In this document: positions 45,852-60,204 of the stretch, in pieces | Layout: each line of letters opens with the position of its first letter | Numbering within the stretch: the stretch's first letter is position 1 | Assembly (NCBI RefSeq): GCF_008831285.2 | Contig: NC_045141.1 | Location: 22,598,742-22,662,741 of the forward strand | Direction: 5' to 3' | Source of the DNA: Nymphaea colorata | Taxonomy: Eukaryota > Streptophyta > Magnoliopsida > Nymphaeales > Nymphaeaceae | Length of the DNA: 64,000 nt | The notes under the pieces: generated by a model | The model's input: only the letters and a program-made list of their open reading frames with translations | The model's database searches: none | Told to the model about the DNA's origin: nothing | Program-made: the position numbers and the translations under genes

Positions 45852-48800
45852 TCACCTGGAAGCAGGTTCTGAAGCTGGATTGCATAGCGAAGGGTTCAAG
45901 GGAAGAGAAAGAGCACCATTTTCCTGAGGAAGAGGAGTCCCCCACTTTGGTTCAACTTCGGAGGGTTCAATTACATGAACTGCCCCATCGCTCATTCCAA
46001 GAGCAATCTGATTCGGTTCAGAAGGGTGAGATGCAATCACCATCGGATAGGGACCGCTACCACTGCAAAAGAGTAAAGCGGTGCATCAGACTAGAAACAA
46101 AAATCAGGACAGCATGCACACGCACACACACACATATGCAGTGCACGTGTATGTGTGTGTGTGTGTGAGAGAGAGAGAAACGGTGAAATCATCCAATTTA
46201 ATTTAGACCAATTCGGGAATGCAAGATTTAAATTCATATTTAATTGATTCCAACAAAGAAGCAAATTTGTAATAGTTAAGAACAGGAGTTCAAACCAAAA
46301 CATGTCAGAAATACTTCATTTTTAACGCAACACTCCTGGTCAACACTAAGAACGCCCAAGTGCCATATCAATTTAATAATGTTCCTACTTCAAGTATCTA
46401 AAGAAAGAAAAGAGTAAAAGGAATAAAAAAAGGAACAGATTGGATGCAATCATAGGGCATTTGCTTGCTCAAAATATAACATGAAAATTTACTTCAAAAA
46501 AAGAACTAAATGGCCGCACTATAAATAACAGTAAATACAACCATAAATTCAATGGACACTTATAAAGGTAAGGGGTGAATGGCCACCTGGGAACTGGAGG
46601 GAGAATATAGGCTGATGGTGCAATTCGACACCTGAATCTTAGACTCTCAGCATCGAACACTCCAACTGCTCCATCACAAAATCCAGTGTAGACTATCAAA
46701 CCATCGCATGAATAGATTGCACTTGAAATAGGTGCCGAAAGTGAGTCTCTCGGGGTCCACTACATATTAGGGGAACAATCAGTAAGATCTTATAAGTAAA
46801 CACCTAAAGCTTACAAAAAACATTTCTTCAATAAAAGAAACGTAGAGAAAAGGTATTTCATAGTCAATATGTCCTATGAACCCATAAAAATTTACACATT
46901 TTAGCATGAAACTTAGCTAGAAGTTGACAATCAAACACAATGGGCAAGATTGTGCTCAAAATCCTATATATGCTATGTAAAGAAACAAAAATGGGAGAAC
47001 AAAATGACAATCACTAATTCCCGGAACAATTTTGCATGTCATATTTTGGCCTTTCACTTTTTTTTAAAAAAAAAACACTAGTTCAATGGTCTTTATAACT
47101 GAAGTTCAGTTTTTAAAGGAAGTAACAAATCCAGGAGTTACCATGTCACCAATTAGAAGCATTAAGATGATAACATGCTCTTGATGCTTTCACATTTTAG
47201 AAGAAAGCCCATTTTCACATTGACCAACAAACGGTTCTGTTGAAAGAGTGAATTACTCACAGATTGCAAACACTCAAGCTTTCCGTCAAAGATGGCAATC
47301 TGGGTTTCATGAACTGCTAATAAGTGATTCTGATCATTATGAAACTGAACTCTCGTCTCTCCTGACAATGGGGACTGGCGACCAGGAGGAGCCTGCAGGA
47401 ACCTTGACTTCTTCTTTTCCCATGAATCAATGCTCCACACACATAACTTCACAAAGTACATGAAAGGATTTAAAGGTCAAAATTTCAGTACCACAAGAGC
47501 AGGAGGTATAAACTGTATGGTCAGCTGTTTATCAATACCTGTGCATCTGCACCAGAGGAGACCAAGACATTCAGGGACTGTGAAAATGCAAGACCAGTTA
47601 TCCTCTTCTGGTGGCCCTTGAGCTTGGATTTTACCTGAATCAACATATACATTAAATCATCATAAGCACCAAGAAGAACCAGAATTTGATGTCAAAATGT
47701 GCTATCGCAGAAGGTTGCCACTTGCCTAATTTCACATATAACACAAAATATACAACCTTGCAGATGTCAAGGTAAGTGGTGGTTGTTTCAGTCTAAATTA
47801 CATCTTCAGACATCCTATTGATGTCCAAAGTTAATATAACAAAATGGAGCTCTGATTATTCCACATAAGCTTATGTTTCATGTTACAAGAAACATAAACT
47901 ATGGTGCCACAGAGGTGTCAATATATAGACAACAAAATCAGGAAAATTACCTCATCTATCCGGACATTGTATATCTGGATTGTTGAATCCTCCATTCCGA
48001 TGGCAATAATGTTATTATCTTGAGGGTGGAATGCCAAAAAAGTAGCAGCCGGAGGTGGTGGCATGAAAGTTGTCATAACCTAAAGGACAAGTTGCAACTG
48101 CGGTTAGAAATTGAAGTTATTGGTTAGAAGCAAACAGCAGGAGACTGAAAATGAGACCTTGAATGTCATCATGTTGAACAGAGAAACCTTCCCACCAGAT
48201 GCAGACATAACATAAGAATCATTTTTGGACAACGCTATACAAGCAGCAGATTCTTCGGATGAATTACCATCACTTGTATCATTAGTCATGGGAGTACCGC
48301 TTGCTGGCTGCCATAGTTGAGGTGCAATAACAGCAGTGCACTGTAGAGAACATGGTTAGCAATCACAAAACAACAAACAACTACCTTTTGAGAAAACATT
48401 ACAAATTTACCTTTCCAGAGGGATTTCGATCACATTTTTGCCATTTCCACAACTTATGCATAGCATTTGAAGCAAGGGATAGGATGGCTACACCAGAGTT
48501 TGTGTATATCAGCCTGACTATCTGGATAAGTTTATCATACATAACCCACATTACTGTGCAGCTCAAAGGGGTGCAACATCCAAGAATATGAAAGTGCATA
48601 GCTAGTAAGTTCAAATTCCAACAAAGCCAGTCATCTATTCAAGAATCAAACTAAAGGTAGTTGACAATAGTCTATACCGATTTCTTTCATCGATCAACAA
48701 GAAAACTGCACAACGGAAGAAAAGACTTTCCAAAATTTGGTGAATAATATTGAGGTCCGAATTTAGGACTTGACTCTTGATATAGCTCATTGCTTCTAAA

Positions 48801-49543
48801 TTACTACAGTGCTTATGTCTCCAAAATCCAAACAAAATATATGCACATAAACACTGAAAAAGACAATATATGCAGCATTTGACATTTGAGTTGCGATTGT
48901 ACGTTGTATTCAATAATTTCTTGGCAAAATCTCTCTCAAAAGCCTTCTGTTCGTGAAGTGTCATTTCTCACAAATATTTTGGTTGCATTGAAATTTTAAA
49001 ATGGAAAGTTAAAAAGCATGAAAAAATAATATGATTTTGCAATCCTTTCTAATGCAAACATGAAACGAACATAAGAAAAGCATGTACAGAACAGAATAAG
49101 CGAAAAAAAAAAGAAAAAATATATGCCTAAAATACATAAAATATGAGCAAATTCTCATAAACTTAGCATGTTCTGATGATAATGTTGTGTGTATTTAGCC
49201 TTATTATTCACTAACCTACGTTTTCTCTAATGGTATTTTAAAATTACCACAACTTTTTTTGATATAGTTTGAATCTTTATGTAGAACGAGTGCGTCCAAA
49301 GGGCCAAAGTACCCACACTGGCATTGGCAAGGCACAGTTGGTGCAGGGTACCACCACAGTGTACACAAGACAAAGGATGTCTCTGTCGGGTGCAAATCTG
49401 AGCGCAGCTTGTGTTCTGCATACTTGTGAACTGAATTCAATCAATTGAAAGTTGGTCATTTTTTTGCCAAAGTCTAGGGTTCAGTCTAAATGTTGACTGA
49501 GCTAAACATCCCCTTCCTTCCCCCAGTTTTCCTATAATCTTCC

Positions 49544-49580
<37 letters not shown>

Positions 49581-52500
49581 CACAGAATTCAATCAGTTTT
49601 GGGTCTCTGGGAACTCAGACATGGATAGATTGGGGAACAAAGGTCTCAAAGTTATTTCCTTGAGACACACACATATATATAGGATAATGGGTCAAAATAA
49701 CCACCTTTCCAGTAGACAAAGGGTCCGGCAAACGTAAAGCCTTGAGTTGTGCTGTCTCTAAAATATCAGCCTGTTTCCAACTTTTGACCTTGTCAGATCC
49801 ATCTTCTGGAATCCTGGGCTTGACATCAGGTGTTCTAATATTGTCCATTGCAGCCTGCATTTTAAGTCCCTTTGAAAAAAATAGATCAAAATAGAAAATT
49901 ATGCATTTCAGAAAAACTAGGAAAATGTACCAAATTGCCTATAGAAACTGCAGCTGGAATTCTATCTGGGCGCTCAAGAGCAGAAACAAGAGAGGAATTG
50001 ACATTTGTAACAGCAGCTAGTGCATTACCAATTTGAGGCTGCACAAAAATACCACATTACATACAAATGCAACATCACAGCAAACCAAATGAAAACAGAG
50101 CAACTACATCTTACCTTAGTGTTCACTGACTCAGAGGCATTCCTGGTCCCTTCAAATGCCCTGTTTTCAAGCATCCTTATAAGTCTCTGTCCATCAATAT
50201 TTGCCAAAATTTTTATACCATTATCAGCAGTGGTAACTGCAAGAAGGGAACCATCTTTGTTGAATCGCAACCTTGGACTAGCCTGCAAAATAAGTAGCAA
50301 TAAATAGTTTAATATAAGAGTTTCAAAGCCAATCAATTTCAAAGCTAATACAAATGGGTACTCTCAAATGCCCACCAACTGTTTGTTCTCAGTATTTACT
50401 ATGAGGTAATATTCCATTTTTGTGATTACCATTCCCAAACTTTGTGCAAGTAACTGCTTCAATTTCCTTCCAGTGCTGTGTTTACTCTTTGAGAAATAGT
50501 GTTTATGAAGCCAAATATATCATGTTAGGCTTAATAAAATTATATCCAATTAAGTTCAAGTTTCAATCCCCTCTTTTTTCTTTCATGTGTGTGTGTGTGT
50601 GGCTATATGCATCAGGCTGTTGGGGAGGGAGGGAGAGAGAGAGTAGGGGGAGCGTGGTTGTGTGTTTTGGGGGTTGGGAAGGGGGGAGGGAAGGGCGAGT
50701 AAGTGTTACTGTGCACAGAAGCACACTTGAGCTATGATTACAAATTTGGTGGTCATTTGACAAATTTACCCATGAAAGAAAGAGTAGGAAGTGCTGACCG
50801 CCAATCCTCCATCAGCATCGGTTGTTATCAAAATATTGCTGTTATCCATATCCCAGAACTTGATTTGGAATTCATCCCCAGCTGCCAAGAAATGATTTCT
50901 TGTTGTGTCAAACTGAACAACACCTAAAGAGCGCTTTCTGAATCCAGAATATGTCCTTTTAATTGCTCCTTCACTTTCATTCCACTCTACTAAGTGTGAA
51001 TCACCTTCCTTGCTAGTTCCACAAGAGAAAAGTCTGGCAAAAAGATGCAGATATTGTCACTAACTAGATTAGCAAAGCCAAGAAAAATGGCTTGCAAGAA
51101 AACATCACATGCAAACTGGATTTTCACATTGAGTTGTGAATCTGAGGTTTTCCTAATGCAGACAAAAGGAATAAAATTAGCCTTGGCACAATCCCCTTCA
51201 CCTCGTTCCATCAGCGCTATATGCCATTGTTGTGCACCAGTGACCAGGAGCATCATAATCAACTCTAGATCCCATGCTATCATATAGCCATGCTTTGATT
51301 TTTCCATCTATAGCTGTAGAGAAAATGAACTGCAAAACAGCATGCAACAAGAACAGTCATGCAGGGGCTTTCCTTCTATCATGAGTTTCAGATACAATTG
51401 CTAATACTTATGTTGGATAAAGTTATAAACATCCACCTGAAGAGTGAATCATACCTGAATTGCTTCCTTGTGATGTGGGCAGACCGAATATACTGGAGCT
51501 TCATGGCCTTCAAAAATATAAAGCCTACGACCCCCAGTAGCATCCCAAACCTGCCATCAATGACATGTTAGTAATGAAACATGTGTAAGGCCAAAAACAA
51601 GGAACAAGGGAACATAAAGCATATGCACATGCAGAGAAGATACTGGACATGGAACAGTATAGGCCATATCAGCCAATAATTCACATGTACAGCATTGAAG
51701 TAAAAGCCAATAGATATTTAAAATTTAAATATACCATTAAAGCCAGTATGCATGTGACGAGATGCATACATGGACGAAGTACAAGTGCATGGAAACACAT
51801 ATCCAGATTTAGGCACTTAAATTTCACCTTAATAGTCTTATCATCACCACAAGTGATTATGCAAAGCTGTTTGTTTGGAAGAGCAAAAGCAATGTCATTG
51901 ACTCCACCAGCATGGGCATCAATCTACATACAAAACACATAAGTATTTCTACCATCGTTTACAATGAAACAAAAAATATTATGCTCCAGAAGACCTCCAA
52001 ATGCTGTCTCAGCTCGCCTGTTGGAGTGTACATATATGTCTGAACTATATGCTTGGAGAATGCAACACCTGTGAGAGAATGCAGGAGGAGCACATAAGAT
52101 ATACATAAAAAAACATAGCATGAAGGCAGGACTGAAACTAATACCTAATATAGATCCATCAGGTCCCCAAACACAACGGTTTACAGATATAGTAGCATCC
52201 TTCATCAGTGACGTCTGAAAACAAAAACTTAAATTAGAAAAAATGGTGATTTGTTGCTTATATTGCTAATTCTCACAAACAAGGAAGCAGATATGAACCA
52301 AGCAAGATGAAGGCCAGTACCTGCAAGGCCAAAGAATAAGCTGACACATCCCACACCCGGAAAGTTTTATGTGATATTCTTTCTTTCGAGCCAACTTCCC
52401 AGATTGCAATATCACCAACATTTGTTCCAACTAAAGAAAAATGATACATGGTAGTAATCTTCAGTATATCATAGTCATGGTTTTTGTATCAAAAGGGTGT

Positions 52501-54528
52501 CATATTCAGTATATCAGAGTGAAGTTTCTGTAATCCAGAGGGTGTTCTATACAAAGAAAATGATAATCTACTTTAATCCACGCTAAAATAATCCTTAAAG
52601 CAGTTACCCAAAAGAATTGTGTGCTGATGTGGGTGAAAATCCATGCTCATGACATTTGAGCCTTGGTTCAGTGTCCTCACGACAGTCTTTGGGAGGTCAT
52701 CTTGTGAATATATGTTTGGGGGATGTGGGGAGCCAGAGAAGGAAACCTAAATGAAACATATAGTTGGTATAAGATATGGAACTTGATAAAGAAGACATGA
52801 GACACAATATGAAACAGAGTAAAAGATACCAGCCCTCTGATATCCATTCAATATTGATCGTAACATAGTGAATAAATTGCACGGTTTCCATACCTCATCA
52901 GACTGTCCAGTCCGCATCCGTTTAATCAAATGTTCAGAATCAGCTGACTGATAGTCCACAGCATTTGCGCCAGTAGGAGTTCTAGGGTGTTTCAGAAATG
53001 CAGCTAAAATGACAGAAGGATTTACATCAATGACAAGAAATTGAGAAAGATAAAAATAGTGCTAAGATGATGGAAGCACCATTTATCAAAAGTTTTCAAT
53101 GAATAGATGAACAAAAAATTTCTCACCTGCATTTGGAGTCTGAACAAGAGCTGGTGGTCCAGGAGCTACTGCAGCATGTGGCAAGGAAGGAGAAGGATTT
53201 GTCATCCACCCAAGAGCACTAGGAGAAGGGGATGCAACAGGTTGAAATGGCTGTAAGGAGAAATGTATAACGCAAGTCAGGTTGCCAATAATAGAAATTC
53301 CCAACTATTTAAAACAGTATAGAGGAAAATGGAAGTTATGCTATGTACACTTATTGCAGGAAATACCCCAGTTTTGGGGATTGCTCCAACCAGAGGACCA
53401 TTTGCAGGTGGTGCTGCTCGAGCACCATTCGTAGGTGAGCATGAGTGGTCAACAAAAAGTGTCTTGATATCTGGGTTAGGGCGTGGGTTCTTGCAAAGCT
53501 GATGCTGCCAATTAAGACTGAAAATGCTAACCAAAGTCAGTAGTTTGTACAACTTCAACCATTGAAGTATTTAATGAAAAGACATGCACTTGCACTAAAT
53601 AAAAAAAATTAAGCCAATGAAATTTCTGGCAAATTGAAACTTGCATTCTCTACTCTAAACAAGTGTCATGAAAAATAGATACAAAAATCTGCCAGACCTT
53701 TGGTTAATCAATGTCCGAAGTCGAGATGTTTTGAATGATGGAAATACAAGCTTATCCCGGAATAGTGGGTTGGCTTCTATCAGCTTCTTGAGCTCTAAAA
53801 GCATGATATTTCTTGCTGACTTTGTATCACCATATTTCGAAAGTTGCTCATTTTGCCTAATGATAGTACACATAAGAAAAGTTGAACAGAATGAATGGAG
53901 CACAATAAACGATTGATGCAGTAAATACCTAAAGTTATCAAGAGTAAGAAGTTGAGTGATCTCCTTGAAAAGCTCTTCATTGAAGGAGGCAAACACTTTA
54001 AGATCTTTCACAAGGATCTCAACTGCTTTTGCCCTGTCCTGCCTGAAGCATGCATTAGCAATTGTAATACAAAGTTTCACAGCTCAGTAGACGTCACTGA
54101 AAAAAGAGAAGTGTTCTGACGTTTTTTTTTCAGGCCTACCTGTCAAGGGCTTCGAGGTACTTTTGCTTCCGGATCTCGAAAAATATCTTCATAGAGTACC
54201 GATTATCTTCAACCTTTGTAAATCCACCTAAATATCGTTCTACCTCTTCCCATTCTCCTGCTTGAACTTGATCCTCGAAGTGCTTCATATTGAAAAAGAA
54301 CCCGGATTCTTGTTCCAGCCTAATACAATTCAACCATTCCAAATAGTTACAAACTACAGAACAAAATCTGTAGAGGAAATTACTTACAGCAACACCGGAC
54401 AAATAACAGCCAACAGAGCATGAAGATACGCAAACTCAGACCACTCACCTGTGCACCGTTTCCTTGAATTTCTCTTCATCCAAGAACTGAAGGATAAGGA
54501 AAACAAGCTCCCTACTTAAGGATGACAT
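45852..54528 (-). CDS. TPR: TOPLESS-related transcriptional co-repressor, 25 exons
   Basis: TOPLESS proteins are Groucho-like nuclear co-repressors. They are recruited by EAR motifs of Aux/IAA, JAZ adaptor and other repressors and act with histone deacetylases. Exons in coding order: 54449-54528, 54140-54319, 53929-54042, 53698-53856, 53349-53517, 53127-53250, 52894-53003, 52608-52746, 52321-52430, 52145-52214, 51995-52068, 51828-51923, 51455-51550, 51202-51329, 50799-51033, 50115-50282, 49931-50038, 49705-49854, 48411-48521, 48158-48340, 47951-48079, 47539-47634, 47261-47446, 46587-46759, 45852-46062. These sum to 3399 bases, 1132 aa, against 1131 for Arabidopsis TPL. Seen in order: LisH start MSSLSRELVFLILQFLDEE, CTLH, the CRA region with NEQLSKYGDTKSAR, LNWQHQLCKNPRPNPDIKTL, a Pro-rich linker, then two WD40 blocks (for example FIFSTAIDGKIKAWLYD and FLAFHPQDNNIIAIGMED). 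The SDGAVHVIEPSE tail and VSFSGS linker resemble rice ASP1. Exons 11 and 15 use weak GTCTTC and GTCAGC donors. Confidence 0.95.
49544..49580. repeat. (CT)n microsatellite in a TPR intron
   Basis: A CT run in the 1.2-kb intron between exons 49705-49854 and 48411-48521. Confidence 0.9.
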
Positions 54529-55458
54529 GTTTCCCTGGATTCCTAACCGCTCCAGCGCAAATGTTCGGAAACAACCAAGAATATTAGTTCAAAGCTCTAT
54601 GCCGAAGTAACCACAACAATACATAAATTAGACGGTTCCATCTACATAAATCTTCACTTTCTACTCGCTTTCAACTTCTTCAGCTTCAGCTCCGAAGAAC
54701 TAATCAAGTACAAGAAGGAATTATTAGAGAAAAGAAAGAGGAAGCAACAAAAGAAAAATCAAGCAGACTAATTTCAATGAATTAGGATTTAACAAAAGCG
54801 GTAGAAAAGTGGGAGGAACGGGTGTGGAGCGAATATTAGAAATACTTAGGAAAAAAACATAACGCGGTCTTATTCTCTCATTCCGCATTTAATGTGTCAA
54901 AATATTCCTAAGGTCAAGAAGAAACTTGTATAAAACAGAAGCAGCAAATGCAAGCTCAGCTCGCTCTCGAGTAGACTAATTTAGAAAAAATATAAATAAG
55001 AGATCCCGGATACAGTAGGAAAAAGATAACTACGGCGAGAAAAAGGGAAAAAAGAGAAAAAATAATTTTGGTTTTCAGTACAAATAAGCCAAGAAAATTT
55101 ACTTAAGCGTCTGGAAGAAGTTGAACTAGTTGCAAAGGCGCAGAAATTACGGCCACCTCTCCTTTCGCCACTTAAGCCCTGATTTTCAACTGAATCCCTT
55201 TTCCTTCCTCGCAAGGTTCGGCTATGATAAAAAGTAAAAAATAACAGAAAAACTTTTTTCCACCAAAATCACGCTTCATTCCTCAATCATCCATTCAAAA
55301 CCCTAGACTCTGACTTGACTTTTCGCAAGCCTTAGGGATCTAAGAGCGAAAAGGGGAGAAAACAAACATCGCATTTTCGATCGAAAAGAGAAAAAACAGA
55401 CACTTCTAAGATGGAAACCCAGTGCCGCCGGATCTTAAAGGTCCGATGAAGAAAAGAA

Positions 55459-55496
<38 letters not shown>

Positions 55497-57287
55497 TATT
55501 TCTCAACTTCCTACCAGAGGTCGATCACAAAAGCCCGAAAGTTTCCGCTCCGTCGACGAAACTCCGGGATACGGCTTCGCCGCCTGAACACCAAACTCGT
55601 CAACGAAGGAAATTGATCCCGCCGCTCCACCTCCCTCGTCAATTTTTCCGATCAAAACGATCGCGGTACGCGGATACAACGAGTATAAAACTATATAAAG
55701 TTAATATAAACTAGTATCGTAAAGAAGAAAAAAAAAAGTGAGCCCTTTATTCTTTTCAAGGAGCACGTTCCCCTAGAAACTTACAGATAGAGAAAGAGAG
55801 TCTGATATCTGATACGGCATAGAGTCTACAGGTCGAATAACCGAGAAAAACCGGAACAAATTCAAAAGGCAACCCAACGAGAGCGAGAGAGAGAGAGAGA
55901 GAGAGAGAGAGTTACTCGGAAAGTGAGCGACCGTATCTCGGGGGCGCGCTGTCCCGCGCTTGTGCCTGTGCACCCCGAGCGTCAGAAAGCAAGCTAGTAA
56001 GAGATGGACAGAAAAAAGGCGGAGTAAGAGTCCGTCGCAAGCTTGCTTCCTTTTACTCCCTTTTTCTCACCCTGTCTGCCTCAACTGAAAAAGAGAGAGA
56101 GAAGAAAGAAACGTGTGGAAGAAGAAGACGACGACGACGACGAAGAGGAATAAGAGAGAGAAAAAAAAGGGAGAATCGTCCGCTCCACTTTCTTCTTCCT
56201 TTGTTTCTCCAGCCTTCTCTCTCTCACTTTCACCTGTTTTCTCTCTCCAAATTTCTCTCTTCCTCCTCGCTGCTCAGACTCAGTCCTTCCACACTTCCCT
56301 CTCTCTCTCTCTCTCCAGTCTACTGTACGCGCTGCCTTTTATAGCCAAACCGTTCCCTCGCTCGATTAGGTCGTCTCCCGTTATCGGAAGCGTAAAACAG
56401 CCGCCTTGAAATTCCTTCTCCACCCCCAGCTCATCCCACCATTTACGGGTCCGCCCTCAGCTGTAATGACCAAAAAGCCCCTGCCTCTCTTCATCCCCCG
56501 GACCCGTTCGATATCCGACCCGACTCTACTGTTTGTGGATGAGACGCCATCTCCTACTCCCAACAATTTCATATCGTTTTTAGCTTCAGTTTCTCCTAAA
56601 ACTAAAAGTAATGAAAAGAAAATCTTAAAAACCCTTTCTTTTCATCACTCTTGGGAAGATCGAACTCTCAAGACTCTTTTCTCGCTAAACTTACCGGGAC
56701 GAAGACGAATACCAGGACTGAATGGACTTATTTCGGGTTGGGTTAGAAGCACAAGGATGACCCGACCCGTACCCGTTCTGGACATTTGGGGAGTTGGGGA
56801 TGGAGGAGACAACGTTCGGGTGGACCGTCACGTCCCTGCCCCTCGCTTATTATTTAATTCCCGCGCCACGTCATCCTTCCTCGTACGCACTAACTCCCCA
56901 CCATTATTTTTTTTTTTTTCAAAAAATGGGAATAAAGAGAAATCTGGGGGGAGCTTTTAATTTTTCATATTTTTAGATGACCTTCCTTATCAGCCCATCA
57001 ACACGTCGCTTTCCCTTTCTCGTTGCTGTTGTTACTTGTTAGTGCGCGGTAAGCTGTCGAGGTCAGAATCGATAAGCGCAGTTCCTTATCTAGAAAGCAG
57101 ATTGATAAGTTGATCTGCTTATCTGACACACCTCTTACTCCCAAGAAAAAAAAAATTAAAGGCTTTTGTCCTCTCTCTTCCCTTTCTCTCTCTTCGGACG
57201 CCTTTTTCAGTGTTTTGAGTGAGTGAGCGGGAAGGAACCAGAAAAGAGAGCGGGCGGGGCGAGTACGGAGGGGCAGAAAGCGACCGA
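54529..57287 (-). promoter_or_regulatory. TPR 5'UTR and promoter region, GA/CT-rich
   Basis: Upstream of the TPR start codon the minus strand is pyrimidine-rich, with (GA)n runs on the plus strand at 55462-55492 and 55881-55912 and a GAC-rich triplet run near 56125-56145. TOPLESS genes commonly have a 5'UTR intron, and several splice-like sites here would allow one, but I cannot choose among them. The plus-strand open frame 56406-56960 (184 codons) has no recognisable domain, and I treat it as non-coding. Confidence 0.45.
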
Positions 57288-57338
57288 CACGTGGAGGTCG
57301 AGGACTCCCTCACGTGACTTGCCTTTCCGAGGCACGTG
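57288..57338. promoter_or_regulatory. Three phased CACGTG (G-box) motifs
   Basis: CACGTG occurs at 57288-57293, 57311-57316 and 57333-57338, so the centres are 23 and 22 bp apart, about two helical turns each. The flanks differ (ACACGTGG, TCACGTGA, GCACGTGC). G-boxes bind bZIP and bHLH factors. The cluster is about 2.8 kb upstream of the TPR start codon. The nearest downstream gene on the plus strand is outside the window, so its target is unknown. Confidence 0.6.
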
Positions 57339-58072
57339 CGAGGAATGAGGATTTCCCTTGTCCAGGTGGGTCGGATCGAGTTTTTATCAACTTCTTCTCA
57401 ATTGGATTTTGCACAAGTGAACCAGGGCTAAGTTTCAAATTCAAACCGTTTTTTTTTATGTGAATTTGGGCTCGACTTGGTATAAACCGTGGCATTTGTG
57501 TGATTTCAGATTCAGTTGTGAAAATTGCACATTGAATTTAAATTTATTGTGCTTTTGAGAGACACATAGCATAGCTTATCTGCTTTTTGAGTTGTTGTCG
57601 ATTAAATTCTCATGAGTATTATTTTTTTGAACTATAAACAGTAGCATGTGCGACACTCAAAAGGACTTTTTACATCCTATCCGATGCAACTCTGTTGGAA
57701 GACGATACATCCCTCTAACTTTATGCTTGCAACAGCTTTAACATAGCAACATATCTAGAAATTTTTGCTTGAGGGCCGCAACGGCAATAATTTCTTATGT
57801 TATAACCTTTAAAGCAGTCAATATACAAATAAATAGACATCTATGAGTAGTAATATATAAATAAACAACTTATGTGAGATCATGTGGGCAATTGCCCACA
57901 CATATGTCTCTTCTACTATTCTATCAATTTCATGACATTGACAAGCCATCCATGTCAAATGAGAAGAACCCTCGCGGTCTTCTGAAGCACCATAACTGAA
58001 AACTACTTCTCACCAATAACTTGTCTCTTATTTGAGACTGTCTTTGACAACACATTTGCTCACTTACTTCTC

Positions 58073-58089
58073 TCTCTCTCTCTTTCTCT

Positions 58090-58142
<53 letters not shown>
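58073..58142. repeat. (CT)n(CA)n(TA)n compound microsatellite
   Basis: A CT run passes to CA and then TA. The preceding CTCACTTACTTCTCTCT resembles the right end of the fold-back MITE at 13894-14132, so this may be another relic of it. Confidence 0.85.
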
Positions 58143-58144
<2 letters not shown>

Positions 58145-60204
58145 GAAAAATCTGCGCATCTATCTTTGTTCATAGTTGAGAAACCTTGATTACACAAGTG
58201 TTCTACTATTTCTAGTCAATGCTTATAGAGGCAAAATTATATTTGCACAGGTGTGAAGGTTGGTGAAACAACTTTAGGAGAAGGGCGGATGCTCACATGG
58301 TGCCAAACATAACATGCAACTACATGTCAAGAAAGTTTGCTTGCTTCTAGTTTTCAATGCGCAATGAATGGGGGAGGGAAGTGATGGGTCTAATCAAGGG
58401 GTGGGTGGAAACCAGGGTAGGTTTATATTATATGTAGGAAGCTGCTTTATGTGGCCAACTACTTTGGTAACAAGTGCTCTATATCTCTACTCCTTGTGGA
58501 TTGTCCCAATGATCAATCATGTCATAAAAAGCAACGCGAGAGAGAGAGAGATCTTCAGTGGTTCAAACTCCTGACTCTGACTCTGCTGCTTCAAGCAAAA
58601 TAATGTTTGGTCCAACCATACAAGTGACATTTAATATGATTGTTTGCTATGTAGCAGGTTTTTATATTTTTTTAATATATAAAAACATTCCAAATGGGAA
58701 TTGTGACTATCAAAAATCATGAATTTGCATATGGCCTTATGTTGCAATCAATTTTTAACACATGAACCATCCAAAATTCAACTTTCTTCTTGACAGCTTA
58801 ATCAGGTTTGATGGAAAACTTTTACTTCTAAATTTTAGCAAATCCCAATATATGCTTTTAAGCATTGAATTTATGTAAGCATATTTGTGTTATATATAGG
58901 GGGCAGAGGCAGGTGTCGGCAACATCCAACGTGTGGGCAATTAACCATTTGGACCTCAAAATATTTTCAATCTTTAAATTGATATTTTTAAATTATTTTT
59001 CTCATTTACATATTGACGTCTCTTAAAAAATTAAAATTGTATACCGAATGCTCCTTAACCAACCCTGCGTATAAAAGTTTGATGCCGAGAAATTCAGTTA
59101 GAGAATAACTGAAGCGTCCCCTTTTTGAAATGACAGATAACACAGCCTGTCGTCTGCTGCGAAATTAAAAGACGAGAAATTGGTGGGGGAGAAGTTGAAA
59201 TGAATGCCGAATTGATGAATGATTTAAAACTTTTAAGATCCTAAGTTGACAACAACTTTATAAGAAATATTTTGGCAAGTTTCGGGTCCCACGATTTCCT
59301 TTTCAAGGAAGAAGATATGTCTGTTGCTTTTAAAGACATGAAAGAGAGCATTAATGCGTTGTGGTTTGTAATTGTCTAACAAAAAAGGCGTCTGATTTTT
59401 ATTGAAGTAACAAAGATATTCACTAAAGTTTCAAAACTTTTTTTTTAAAAATTTCATTTAAGCCGCTATTTTCCGCAAAAGGAATTTAAAAGTATTCCAA
59501 TTTCAGGCATGGGCATGGTTTTTTTTTTTTTTTTTTGTCGAATTCAAATATAATATGTGGTAGGGTAGTCAACGGATCCTCATTTAAAGCTGTCGGGCTT
59601 CATGTGGAAAGTAGCAGAAGCTTCCTCCTGATCATCGTTTGGACTATGGTCAAGTTCTTGAACTAAATCGCAGAGTTCAGGAACTGTGTCGTCTAAGGAT
59701 CTAAACTGTGTCTCTGGTCAAAGATGAGAGAACCCTTAAGACCAGAGGATCTTTGTTAGTGGGTCTTGGAGTTCCAGGCCCGTTCCTGCTGGATCCAAGG
59801 ACTTCGTTGGATCCGGATGTGGAAATGAAAGTCATTGATTTTAGATTAAACAATCAAATCCAATATTCTAGCCGGAGTTTGGGTCCAGCATTGGTCCAGA
59901 TGCCATTGAGATAAAGGTCCTAGAAGGATCCAAAATGAGAACTGCACCTACCTACTCTTCAAAATTTGGATCTGTATCTGAGAAACTTCCTACCAACTAG
60001 GATTCCAAACAACAGCCAAATGTATTGGAGGCCGGGTCAGGAATCAGGTCCTTCTATCGATCCAAACCTTTTGTATTCCTTGTCCAGGCCTATCAGTGCC
60101 AAACTTGTACATGGTCGCTAGCTTCTAATTGACAAAACCACCGCTATTAAGTATAGAAAGACTTTTTGTAAGGCTGTTTATGTAACTATTAGTATATCAG
60201 GTTG

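Noticed and set aside
56406-56960. 184-codon plus-strand frame upstream of TPR
   Set aside because: It lies in the GC-richer TPR promoter/5'UTR region, where long frames arise by chance. No motif was recognised.
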